Source: Stenopsyche tienmushanensis (Eukaryota > Arthropoda > Insecta > Trichoptera > Stenopsychidae). From it: DNA of 64,000 nt. Made by a program: the position numbers and the translations under genes. Where the stretch lies: NCBI GenBank assembly GCA_008973525.1, contig WACJ01000549.1, positions 1,364,001-1,428,000 of the forward strand. The letters run 5' to 3'. Below the pieces are notes generated by a model. The model did not search any database. It saw only the letters and a list, made by a program, of their open reading frames with translations, and was not told the DNA's origin. This document shows, piece by piece, positions 26,431-36,651 of this stretch. The first letter of the stretch is position 1, and each line of letters opens with the position of its first letter.

Positions 26431-27594
26431 TTAGGGGAACCCATAAGTAATCAATTATTTTGAGAGCGTGTCGTTACATGTCAGTTATCGCTGATGCGTC
26501 GACTAGAGAGGCTGTGCATTTTGTTGTATCTTATTGAGTAGACTCTAAACCTCATTTATTCACCAACAGATAAAAGTAAACTCGTCATCTACACCATGTC
26601 AGACACACAGCCGTCAGAAGAATATATTCATCATCTTATGCTCTTCCACTTTAAAATTTTAGCCTAGTTGATGACCACTGAAGTGGGAGACTTACTGAAT
26701 TTGATACCGAGCTACTGAAATTGCTAGTGGATTCAGATCTAAAATTTAATATGACAGAAATAACGTCAAAACTCGGGGCTACTTGGTCAACAGTACAAGG
26801 ACACTTGCACGCGATTGGCAAAAGTTAAAGAGATGGCGTTTAGATTCCTCACCAATTATCCGACACAAACAGGGATCAACGACCAAGTTGCTGCACATCG
26901 CTTATAAATAGCCACATTAACGAGCAATTTCTACATAGGATTATAACTTGTGATGAAAAATGGATATTATACGACAATGTTAAAAGAACTAAGCAGTGGC
27001 TTTCAGCTAATCAACCAGCTGTACCAACTCCTAAAACGTCTTTGACTATAAAAAAAGGTCCTCTTGAACATATGGTGGGATTGTAGTGGGATAATACACT
27101 TTCGAGTTTTTAAAACATGAAGACACTATCAATGCACAAATTTATTGCTCACAATTAGACATAGTAAATGCAAAGTTATTAGAAAAACATACAAATTTCG
27201 TCAACTGAAAAGGCGTGATATTGCATCATAATAATGTCAGACCCCATGCAGCTAAAGTAATCCAGGAAAAATTAGGGAACTCAATTAGGAACTGCTACCT
27301 CATCCGCCATATTCGCCAGATATTGCGCCGTCTAATTATTATTTATTCAAAGTTCTAGGCACTCCATTGAAAATAAGACTTTTTGAAATGTAAATGATGT
27401 TGAAATTCATCTAAATAACTATTTTTCATCAGTCAGCCTCTTTTTATAAAAGAGTGATTGAAATTTTGCTTGAAAGGTGGCAGATTTGTAAATAATAATG
27501 AAAATTATATAATTGATCGAATAATTAAAATAAAATCGTAACATTTTTTTTTCGTTTTAATTAGAAATAATTGATTACTTATGGGTCTCCCCAA
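26431..27594 (+). mobile_element. mariner transposon with matching terminal inverted repeats
   Basis: The left end TTAGGGGAACCCATAAG and the right end (other strand) TTGGGGAGACCCATAAG continue as a shared GTAATCAATTATTT, giving roughly 30-bp inverted repeats. TA lies immediately outside both ends. The length of about 1.16 kb is slightly below the usual mariner size of about 1.3 kb. The interior is a plus-strand transposase with stops and frameshifts. The ends are better preserved than the gene. Confidence 0.9.
26596..27490 (+). pseudogene. mariner transposase, inactive
   Basis: A DNA cut-and-paste transposase of the DD34D class, read through frameshifts. The frame starts MSDTQPSEEYIHHLMLFHFK, the usual mariner helix-turn-helix start. 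It includes RIITCDEKWILYDN with the first catalytic Asp (codon at 26952). Next come KQWLSANQPAVPTPKTSLT, then LHHNNVRPHAAKVIQEKLG, where the second Asp is Asn (27230-27232). The last motif is PPYSPDIAPSNYYLF, where the third Asp is Asn (27334-27336). Several in-frame stops are present, including just after HMVGL and inside the N-terminal region. Both Asp-to-Asn changes are GAT/GAC-to-AAT type. Confidence 0.88.
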
Positions 27595-28769
27595 TATATT
27601 CGATTGTGAAATTAACAAGTACTGCAAACCACGATCACTATTGGCTTATTGATGACTTCACAATGCTCAAATATCAATAGTTCTGGGCGTCGGGGTATCA
27701 GTATTTAACGTTGCAGTGCATCTTGTTCACACGTTATAGCATGATCAAACAAAAAGAGGACACAAACAAACTTCTGTTTATCAAAAAACACCATAGCAGC
27801 CAAAGTATTAAAGAATAAATAATTGAAAATGTCTAAGAGCTCGCCAGTTTAACATGAAAATAATAAAAGCTCAATTCTAGATCTTCAGCTGATTATTGAA
27901 AAAAGAAATAATTTTCATACAAATCTGCGAGCGAATTTATTTAAATGCATTTTATGATTACCGTGATATAAATATGGAAATGGATTAAATACGCAAAAAT
28001 ACAATCTGTAAAACGATCATTTTTTGTAGGACATGTATGTCTTTTGAGGAAGTATTTTGAGAACTCATTTTCTAATATAATAAAGCAGGTTTCCTACATC
28101 ATATATGCTCGCCCAAATGCGATTCTTCTGCTTTTTGAAAAACGCTCAAACGTGTAAGCCCGAATCCCAACTAAAGGCAGAAGCTTTCGTTATGGAGTGT
28201 CATACGTTATGTTCGCTTTCACTAAATCCGGCTTATATCATTATTTTGCCTCATCTCCGATACGTCTTTCTGCGCGAAGAGTCCAATCTCCTTGAAAGCT
28301 CCGACTACCCAATTTAGGTAAGTGCTTTCTCCGTTAACAATCATGCCGTTTTCAAATATTCAGACGTCACATTTATTCAAAAGAGTCCCGACGTTTCGGA
28401 AGCCAGTATAACAAAACGTCAAAATTGTATGGCTGTCACTTGTCACTCCGTCTGAGAGACAGTCCTACCTTTGTTGCACCGTTTATTCGAGGTGCTCCTA
28501 TTTCTTCGTAGCGATCGTAGACACGGAGGATCATCGTTCATGCTTAGAGTAGCGTCTATTTAGAAACTTGGTATTCGTATTAGGGTAGAATTATATTGTG
28601 TCTTCGAGTTCCATTAAAATGTCAAACTGTAAAACTGACAGCATTGAAGATATCGATAACAACGTCCTTAAATATATTAGATTGGTGCAAAACTTGTTAG
28701 CGTTGTTTTTTATCATTACTTTAAAACTAATGCTTTCTTTCTGATTTAAACCGGTCGTTATAACAAAAA
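27595..28769. other. Non-coding, no gene recognised
   Basis: Nothing with clear coding character. A GC-richer block at about 28330-28560 has no recognisable frame. The 70-codon plus frame at 28105-28317 has no domain. Confidence 0.5.
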
Positions 28770-29330
28770 ATGAAATGAGTGGGGAAAAAATAATTAACGA
28801 TACTGTATGATGTATGAATTCAAAAAGGAAACAAAGCGACTGTCGCAAATATTGGTTTAGTGCAAAGTAACGATATATTGAAAAATGATGTTGTATGTGT
28901 TATTATAACACACTGTTTTAAGAATTCATCCCTTGAAGACGAACCCTGCGCCGGACGACTCAATCAAATTGATGATCAACAAGTCATGGTAAATTTGATG
29001 CCAAATCTCTTCGTTTGGATGACACTTATAAGACTAACGTTTGATAAAAAATGGGTTGTTTACATGAATATTAGAAGAAAACGACATTCGTCCAAACTAT
29101 AATCTATTCCCAAAGAAGCACCAGAAAAAGGTCACGTTGTGTATGATGGGAGATATTACAGTTATAGTGTTTTACAATTTTCTATAATCAAATAAAACAA
29201 TAAACATCGATAAATACTGTAATTAGAAAAATTCAACCAGGAATTGATAACAAAAACGCTCCATTTAATTTTTACTAAAAAAAATTGCACCCGAAGTTAA
29301 AGCGATTCGCACATATTTAGGCTTAAAAAG
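28770..29330 (+). pseudogene. Heavily decayed mariner transposase
   Basis: Recognised from an ordered series of short matches. They are CMMYEFKKETK (N-terminal H-C-M-L-Y-E-F), SSLEDEPCAGRLNQIDDQQV (the S-L-E-D-E-P-R-x-G-R-P-x-E-I-D linker), TFDKKWVVYMNIRRKRH (the G-D-E-K-W-V-x-Y-x-N block, with the first catalytic Asp still present as FDKKW), and TLCMMGDITVIVFYNFL (the L-C-x-W-W-D-x-x-G-V-x-Y-Y block). NKTINIDKYC follows. Frames change repeatedly and no complete reading frame exists. Terminal repeats were not identified, so the limits are approximate. Confidence 0.62.
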
Positions 29331-29915
29331 ATTGATCCATAATTATGCTTAGGGTAGGTGGGATAAAATTGGAATTTTCATACACACACTCATATCACCC
29401 CCGATGGCTTCCTGCTGGGAATGAAATTCGATAAGCCAGAATATTCGAAGCCCAAAGCAGAATGTTGGAAGGCCCTGACACTTGCGGTCTACTACCCTCC
29501 GCAGTATTTTGATTAATTATCATTTTACCTTTCCATCAACAAAATTCATTAAATATTATGTTTTAATTAAGATCGACGCGTCCCATGGAATTTTCAGGAT
29601 AAAAAGGACAGCTACTTGCTTTTCAGCTCGTTTCTTGAAAACATCGGCGGGGGGGGGGGGAGGAGGTGAAGCGCCCCTTGATTAAAATAAGACCGAACAG
29701 AAAGAAGCTAATTAATGAAATTGAAGGATCGAAAACATCATTCTGAGTGCTTTTAGCATTTTCGAAGCAAACCCTCTTTAGAAAATCCGAGCACTATTCA
29801 TATAAATATTTTCTAATGGAAAATTATCATAACAAATTTGATTATTTTCATTTATGGTGACAATATATGGGGGTGATTTTACACCCCATATAGGTAAGTA
29901 ATTTAAAATATATAA
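29331..29915. other. Non-coding with G12 run
   Basis: No gene. A run of 12 G at 29649-29660 precedes AGGAGGTG. A short GC-richer segment (29400-29480) shows no recognised feature. Confidence 0.5.
29649..29660. repeat. Homopolymer run of 12 G
   Basis: Twelve consecutive G residues preceded by ACATCGGC. This is the second G12 run in the window (the first is at 6129). Confidence 0.88.
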
Positions 29916-30168
29916 TATGGAATCATACCTCGTTCGCAATTAACATATACATTAAGCTATTGAACGACCATTTGCATTATATTTAAATTATGCTGATGAT
30001 GTTGACGTAGACGATGACTAATATAAATCTATTCACTTGCAGTTGACGACTAACATAATTGAATAATTGATGGCAGTAAACGTGGATTTTGGGTATTTGA
30101 AAAATGGTCGTTCATACGCATTATTCTACTCAATGTACAAGATAAGTACGAATTCAGTATGAGCATAA
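29916..30168 (+). repeat. Dispersed repeat family, copy C
   Basis: The best-preserved copy of the family also seen at 12488 and 25961. TTGAACGACCATTTG (about 29960) and AAAATGGTCGTTCAT (about 30101-30115) form a clear inverted pair about 155 bp apart. The shared block continues past the right inverted motif (CAATGTACAAGATAAG ... TATGAGCATA), so the inverted pair lies inside the repeat. No coding potential. Confidence 0.68.
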
Positions 30169-30275
30169 ACATTTGGAGAATAACCAAAGAATGACAGAAG
30201 AAACGTGGTCTGTTGGTGACAATGTCATGGTATGCAGGACACATGAGCTCCATAGCTGTCCAGTATATATACATA

Positions 30276-30780
30276 TCAAAATACCGATATTTGCGATTGT
30301 TTATTCACATATTTATTCCAAAAATAAAATATACACACTTGTATTGGCCCGGGAATGAGATAAGAGGGTTTTCTTGTTTGCGATTTTTTTGAGGTGCACA
30401 AACGATACAAATTGGCATCAGCAAAACCACTATTCGATGCTTGGAACGCGCGAATGAACTCCGGAAAAAGATTTAGAAGTGCAAACGGATTCCGATAAAC
30501 CAAACAACGTTCGTCCTGAGATGGGGTCTCCTCAAAGAGGTCCTCGCCGAGAGCAAATAGCTTTCTTATTCCTTTCATAGCATAATGGCGTAGTCGACAG
30601 TTACATATACATTCAATTTCCTCGCCATCGACGTTGAAATATGGCCGCGATCAATTTGTAGCGAGAATCGATCTCCAGAACCACCTCACCTCCTATTCCT
30701 CCTAACCACCCACTCAACATGCGGAGTCGAGCGCCAAACGTGACCAATGTAAAGGAGCTTCTTCGCTAATTGACTGACTA
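30276..30780 (-). other. GC-richer island with 100-codon minus-strand frame
   Basis: The minus strand is open from 30578 to 30276. The product starts MKGIRKLFALGEDLFEE and contains NPFALLNLFPEFIRAF. Its composition is more protein-like than most chance frames here, but no family is recognised. No convincing acceptor precedes it. A weak donor-like GTGTGT follows CAATACAA. The island continues to about 30780 with CpG-rich sequence (GGCGCTCGACTCCG, CGGCCATATTTC). It could be an exon of the gene driven from 36.5 kb, or regulatory DNA. Confidence 0.2.
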
Positions 30781-33700
30781 AAAATGTACATCAATTATGT
30801 ATCTTTAATAATTTATTTGACCAATTGTATAAATCTAATACGATTATCATACCGCATTATTTATTTACAAGCGGATTCACGTATTTAGTCTAAATTTACT
30901 AGAGAAATTTATTAGAGATAATCTAAATGATTGTAAGATAAATAATGATTTAGTTTTATAAAGTAGTAAACTATTTTTTTTTTTTTTTAGTAAAAGATAT
31001 AACCTATGAAAATGACTGCTTAAAATATTTGCAGATAATATTTGATCCTTATAATATTTAAATTTAATATTAAGTTTAATCTAAAATTGTTCGGGATTTT
31101 TTATAATAGTAATAAACTATTAATATTCTATTCAGTTTGTTGTTCAAAAACATCAAAATCAAACTGAGGAAAATTTCATCACAAAATAACATAAGTATAT
31201 CCAATATAGATAAAATACGAACCTTATTGTTTAAAAGCAACCGTGGTTTTTAATATGAAAAAAATACGAATACGATATTTCAACCCTTAATCGAATATAT
31301 ATACACATAGCACATTTTTATACGAAAGCATATCTAAGACTAAAAACGACTTTGACACAATCAGCTTTAGTGCATTGGAAAATCATATACATTCAGATGT
31401 ACATAAAACGTACGTACGTATTAATATATTAAACGAAATACATCAGATTCTAATTCAACATAATAGTTTTGAAGAAATCCTATAACTATAAAGACCGCAA
31501 TGGGTTAATATGACTCACAAACTTTCAATTTTATAGATTGTTCAGGGTCGGTGGTTTAAAAAAATATCCAAAAAAAATTCAACGGATAAAAATAATTGTT
31601 ATTTCAGACATCAACTCAAAAATACTGGAAGTAGATAAATGGACAGGCGAACGTGAATATAGAAGAGTAGGCTTGTTAAAATTTTTACATGTCTCCCTTT
31701 TCAACGTCGGCACTAAACTGTTCACTAATGATCCAACAGTTAACCTGTCACCAATTAGTGACCGTTTTCCGATTTCAGCACTGCTGTGCGAACTCTTCAA
31801 ACCCGGATATTTTACGAAGTATCTGAATTTAATGGCTTAACAATACAAGATTTATACTAATTTGTAGCAAGAACCCCGATTATTTTCTATATTATATTTA
31901 TAATATATGGAAAATTGAGAATACGTGAATAAATGTGAATGTGGCAACTCCAAAATTAAAATAAATGTAGATACACCTAGAATTGAAAAAATTAATGACT
32001 GCCATCTGTGAATATTTGTACATATTATTAAAACAGTTTATAGATGTTCGACCGTAAGCAGGTATCACACAATTTACCCAAGATTCAAACCTATTAAAGA
32101 TTGAACGCTAGTGGGAAAATGTAGATGGCGTTAGTATTTATCAAATCTCCAAACCATATAAATGCACGATTTATATATGGCGGTATTTTTTTTTTTTTTT
32201 TTTTTTTCGAAATACATCGAATTCCTCGCACGACACATAGATGGCAGTAATATTTTTGGCGCAAATCCGAACTGATGCAAATTACGAGTTGCCCGAACGT
32301 ATTATAGATGGCGTTAGTAAACGAATTTTAGTAACAAAAAACATAAATACCTTGCCTGCAACAGCAACAGCACAGCAACTCTTACCTGCATTTATCTTCG
32401 TACCAGGACTATCCCGCTATAAAACCGATGATACAAAAACAAGCTACGATAGGGAGGAATATTTTCTCTTAACATTATCCAAACCTTCGCTAACAGTAAA
32501 TCAATAATGAACTCAAATATTGAAAATGAGTGAAGGTATCGTTGGGCTTCAGCAAAAATTGGTGAAAACGTCTTATATAGTTTATTAAAAATATAACATT
32601 CCAATGATACATTTAATTGGAAGAAACTTCTTTTACTGTGATATAACAGATCAAAACAAAAATTCTCTCATATTTTTCAATTATTTTTTCATATTTATAA
32701 ATTTTGCAGCAAAATAGGATTTAATTTTTTTTTTATAATTTCTTGATTTTGACATCTTGAAGCATTTTCCAATCAAAACAGTCGTAATAAATTTCCAATA
32801 TAAACGGAGATAAATGCATACGCACGCGTCCACCTACGTTAAATGTTGCTTAAATTATTTTTTCATGCGCCATAAACCTATATCAGATCTTAAATTTCGA
32901 GGTCATCAGTTGAACGCCTATAATCTTCTATCAAATTTAAATGCCCTTTCTCCAAAAAGGCTAAATAGTTGTTAAAAAAATTGTTTATGAAGTTTTTCAA
33001 CAAGTAGGAAATGTCTTCAAAATAAGCTGAAAAATTGACAACACTCTGTCGTCGTATTTAATGATGGAATCGTTTAAGATTTGTATGCACGTACGAATCA
33101 TTAGAAAAAGAGGCAGATTCTATTGCTGACAATGTCTGAAATACATAGAACTGTGAATGCTAATCAATCACCCGGATCGATCACGGAAGTGATTCTTGCT
33201 TCAAAAAAAAAATACTACCTTAATCTTAAATGTGGTCAGATATCTAATCAAGATGACTTATAAACAGCACAGCACAGACCCCATGTATAAAAGCAACTCA
33301 CCGAGCTAGAACTTCTCTTAGAAAAATCAAATTTGCAGTATAGCTAACTGACAACTTCTATAGAAAAATGTTTGTGTTTAACAATCAAGGCTTTTGAAAT
33401 TGACTTTGGAATGGCATTTGAAAACATTAAAATCTCGTTATAATAAAAACTTAAAAATATTTCCAATTAGAAAAAAAATGTTTTAAAAAATAAAATAATT
33501 GTTTTTAAATTAACTCTTATTTAATCTTTCAGTTATATCTCATTATTTTTTAATTTTTTTAAAATCTCTACATAAACATTTCAGAGATTACTTTTTTCGT
33601 TGACGTCGCTAAAGCTCTACTACTGAAAGTTTAAACATAGTTAAGGCATTTATTCCAAAAATATTCTAAAATTGATGACAAAAAAGCAAAACTGTTGATT

Positions 33701-36079
33701 CAAAACAAAGAAATCCTTTTTTCAACTTTTAACGAGATTTTAAGATACGCACCACTCTTCTTCAGGGTTTATATACATGACTAGATGTTAAACAAAATGC
33801 ATGGAATTGATTTATACATTTGCGCATTTGTCCTGCAGCACATCAATAGCCTTGTGTTCCTTAGCTCGATGATTGTCAAAAGAAACATCAAGCAGCTTTC
33901 TGTGGTGATACATCTTCTATATTGATTAATTTGATCCATACTCTGACAAAAAGAACATGAAAACTAGATTTGTGCCATCAATAACCATACTGTGGTTTGA
34001 CAGAAAGGCGAAGGCCGCAGCTTACGACTGCACATGCAACATGGCATGTCCGTGGATGATCAAAACAAAGCGAACAGAGCTGAAACTCTATTACATCATT
34101 CCATGAAGACACGATTGACCAAATTAAAGATCAATAGTTTATAGACTGCACGCTGACCAATCTAATACCAGTAATGCAAATATAATAAATAATGATTACA
34201 TGGACGTCACAGTAAACTTACACAGGTAAATTGTAGTTGACAATGCTTCTAGTATAGATCATATGCTAATCTAGTCATACGAGTACGGACAAGTCGTCGA
34301 TAAATCAATATATTCAATCCCAAGCCTAGATTGTTACCGTCTGAAGTGTGAAACATTGTTGGGAAAAATTTACATTTGGTGTCAATTGAAATTCCTTGCG
34401 GAAGGAAAAATAAAATTATTTGAGATTTAAAATATTTTATTCTGTTACTTTTTACTATTTCATTCCATATGTGAGTATTTTTCATAATATATTTTTTTTA
34501 GCTTCACAGAGGTAGATTTTTGGATTATTTTTTTTTTTAAATTCAATTCAATTTATTCAAAATACATGATAATATACATGAAAATGACTAGTGAATAAAG
34601 TGCGCTCCTATCCGTAGACTGATGAGACGATCATAAAAACAATTTTTTCTAAGTGCAAATCAATTAGCAGGATTAATTCAGAATTACATCAACGGCAAAT
34701 TTAAAATGAATCATATGAATAAATGCTTTTAAGTCGATTTTTCACCCACGTGAATCGATATAAGAATACTTAGAATAGTGTAAATTTGCCATCCTATTAT
34801 TTCGTATGGTATTCAATGTAATTTTAATGCAAAATAATTATACTAATACAACTTTTGATGTGTTCCAACTTTCAATTAAAATATGTTTTTGATCGACTTT
34901 ACATCCAGTATTGAGGATTCGATCATGTTTTTTATTTTGCATATATTTTGCAAACATCAATGTGAATAAGATTTTACATTTTATTGATGCGGCCCAATCA
35001 CACAAACTATAAAAAATTGCATATTAAATAAGAGGACCGGTATAATCGTTTCCTAATATTATTGATCATGTGTTAGCTATGAATATTGAGGACTAATCAT
35101 TAAGGGGATGGGAATATATTTCAATGATGACTTAATAATCTAAATATACTTTCCAAATATTTCTAGCCACGGTCTGGTATACTCATTTTCTTTAGCTAAG
35201 CAAAGAAACACCTCGAATCGTATCTACTGCTGAAACCCAATTAATCAAACCGATCCAATGATAGAGACGTCAACTCACAAAACCACAGTAGATCTAGAAA
35301 TGCAACAGACAAGAGACATCACCAAATTAATATTTAAGCAAAAGGATAAATATCACAGATTTATAATTTGCAAGTAAAAGAAATGTTTGCTAATGTTTCG
35401 AGCGAAAACCTCGAGTCGTGGTGAACCCTGATAGAAATAAAAACGACAACCGCATCCTCCCGTCATCGGTATGCTTAAAATCTATCGTGGACCTCGCTTA
35501 CGCTAAACAGATGGAACGCATTAAATACAGAATCGACGATGAAATCGAGCCTCGATGAATTCGGACAACTGAAAAAGAGATCAACGTGTACACAGATTTC
35601 ATATAATGCGCCTCAATTAATAGGAATATTAAAAATGATCGACAAACAAACCGTATTGTTTCGGTATTGCCCGGGATATTGCATTATAAAATAATCGACG
35701 ACGTGCCATAGTATGTTGCATCCATATTTGGTCGCGTATGCGATTGTGTTTCACAGTTTTATGCCGAATGCAGTCGTTTATTTTTGCAAGTATGGGCCTT
35801 TCACTTAATTAAGTCGGTGCATCGATGCGAGTTGCTAAGGGGGATGCCATATGTTATATTTGATACGTTTGACATTTGAGGTACAATAATGAAATCTACG
35901 TTGCCACGTATACGTTCGCATATCGTTCATTGTTTTATTCTCCTTATTAGTGTCGGTTTGGATATAATTAATCTGCAATGAGAAAGGTTATGGTTATGAC
36001 TAATACGACCGTCGTCGGAGCGAGAGCTGGTCCTAAATATATCTCGGTGGTGCATCTGCGCCGCAGTTAAATATATACT
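30781..36079. other. Mostly AT-rich non-coding stretch
   Basis: No gene is recognised. A T15 run lies at 30974-30988. The 100-codon plus frame at 31538-31840 and the frames at 32241-32507 and 34249-34485 have no domains. From about 35200 rightward the sequence becomes less AT-rich and richer in CpG as it approaches the promoter at 36.5 kb. Confidence 0.5.
32120..32320 (+). repeat. Cluster of four ATGGCGTTAGTA-type motifs
   Basis: Related sequences occur four times: GTAGATGGCGTTAGTA (about 32122), TATATATGGCGGTATT (about 32173), CATAGATGGCAGTAAT (about 32236) and TATAGATGGCGTTAGTA (about 32305). They are spaced roughly 50-70 bp apart with unrelated sequence between. A T22 run sits at 32186-32207. 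AATAGATGGCGTTGAG also occurs at about 22400. ATGGC is the core of the Pho/YY1 site (GCCAT on the other strand). Whether this is a binding cluster or decayed repeat units cannot be told from here. Confidence 0.5.
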
Positions 36080-36348
36080 TCAGGGTCGTTGCGGCTGAAA
36101 GAGCCCAACAAAATGGCCGTCCGAAGGAGCGGCGTCATTTTCGAGAATCGGGTATGAGACGGGTACGAACGAGCCGTTTAGGTCAGGATCTGAAAATAAA
36201 CAGCTGCTTGGATCAAATGACGTCTTCGAGGGACGCCTAATGCGGCTAAAAACGGACGACACACGACGCGTGCGTCATCAAATGCGCAGTAGCACATCGT
36301 CGACATTGAGATTTAATCGAAACGGACAAATGAAAGACAAACATGGAG
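36080..36348 (-). other. Promoter-proximal part of first intron, CpG-rich
   Basis: This lies directly downstream of the donor GTAAGTAC at 36349-36356. It is balanced in composition and CpG-rich, with a 60-codon minus frame (36080-36262) that continues without domain similarity. It is interpreted as the start of intron 1 of the gene driven by the promoter at 36.5 kb. Confidence 0.45.
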
Positions 36349-36356
36349 GTACTTAC

Positions 36357-36491
36357 TTTTAGTGAAATATCCTCTTCGCCGCACTAAACCAAACCGAATT
36401 AAATAATAATAAAAAATGAAAGTGGTCGCCCCCTGCCGCCGCGGGCGCCGCTGCTCCGACGAGCGCCATCCTGCTCCGCCGCCAACACACT
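36357..36491 (-). other. Predicted first exon (5' leader) of a minus-strand gene
   Basis: The exon starts at the initiator A (36491) and ends at 36357, where AAAA is followed by the canonical donor GTAAGTAC. It is 135 nt long. The first two thirds are very GC-rich (GCGGCGCCCGCGGCGG); the rest is T-rich. It contains an ATG with a reasonable context, but that frame closes 2 nt before the donor, so the exon is best read as untranslated leader. The downstream exons, and therefore the product, are not identified in the window. Long first introns after a non-coding first exon are common in insect genes, including the Hsp83/Hsp90 type, which is one candidate given the heat-shock element. Confidence 0.6.
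36359..36469 (-). CDS. Upstream ORF in the leader exon, 36 codons
   Basis: The ATG at 36469 (context GCAGGATGG) is 22 nt from the predicted transcription start. It opens a 36-codon frame beginning MALVGAAAPAAAGGDH and ending in TAA at 36359-36361, two bases before the exon end. The Ala/Gly-rich start simply reflects the GCG/GCC-rich DNA. No domain is seen. If translated, it would act as an upstream ORF reducing or modulating initiation on the main frame. If an alternative donor were used, it could instead be the true N-terminus. Confidence 0.28.
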   Translation of the reverse strand: MALVGAAAPAAAGGDHFHFLLLFNSVWFSAAKRIFH

Positions 36492-36523
36492 GATGCAGTC
36501 GACGGGCGCGCCTCCCTTTTATA
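36488..36523 (-). promoter_or_regulatory. Core promoter: TATA box plus arthropod initiator
   Basis: On the minus strand TATAAAAGGG starts at 36523. The initiator TCAGTG spans 36493-36488, with A+1 at 36491. The T of TATA is 32 bp upstream of A+1, the spacing expected for a focused TATA/Inr promoter. Strong cis elements upstream and a GC-rich exon with a canonical donor downstream support a real start site. Confidence 0.75.
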
Positions 36524-36532
36524 ACCTCCACG

Positions 36533-36550
36533 CTCTCGAACGCTCTAGAA
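36533..36550 (-). promoter_or_regulatory. Heat-shock element, four 5-bp units
   Basis: On the plus strand CTC-tc-GAA-cg-CTC-ta-GAA gives four alternating nGAAn/nTTCn-type units in exact 5-bp phase. Two match perfectly and two have GAG for GAA. It lies about 10 bp upstream of the TATA box, at -42 to -59 from the start. HSF trimers bind arrays of at least three such units. A second partial element lies at 36639-36651. Confidence 0.6.
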
Positions 36551-36556
36551 GCGTCA

Positions 36557-36587
36557 ACACGTCACGTCACGTGTTACGTGCCACGTT
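36557..36587. promoter_or_regulatory. Cluster of five ACGT cores (CRE/E-box/HRE-like)
   Basis: ACGT cores occur at 36559, 36564, 36569, 36576 and 36583 (spacings 5, 5, 7, 7 bp). They include a perfect E-box CACGTG (36568-36573), two TCACGT and one TTACGTG. Such cores are bound by bHLH-PAS factors (HIF/Sima-Tango, RCGTG), by bZIP factors (CREB/ATF, Xbp1; TGACGTG on the minus strand) and by USF/Mitf types. With the heat-shock element it suggests a stress-inducible promoter. Which factor binds cannot be decided from sequence. Confidence 0.5.
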
Positions 36588-36638
36588 CTCAAGCCATATT
36601 CAACAATATTGATCATGTTCTTGTATCGACTTGTTTAT

Positions 36639-36651
36639 TCCTGGAATATTC
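36639..36651. promoter_or_regulatory. Distal heat-shock-like element
   Basis: TCC-tg-GAA-ta-TTC in 5-bp phase gives two perfect units and one near-match, about 150 bp upstream of the predicted start. It supports HSF control together with the proximal array. Confidence 0.4.

Noticed and set aside
31538..31840. 100-codon plus-strand open frame with an opposite-strand 73-codon frame
   Set aside because: Both strands open, no domain, and no initiation or splice context to favour either.
33780..34160. Possible piggyBac transposase fragment on the minus strand (KMYHHRKLLDVSFDN)
   Set aside because: Only one weak local resemblance; no ordered motifs or ends.
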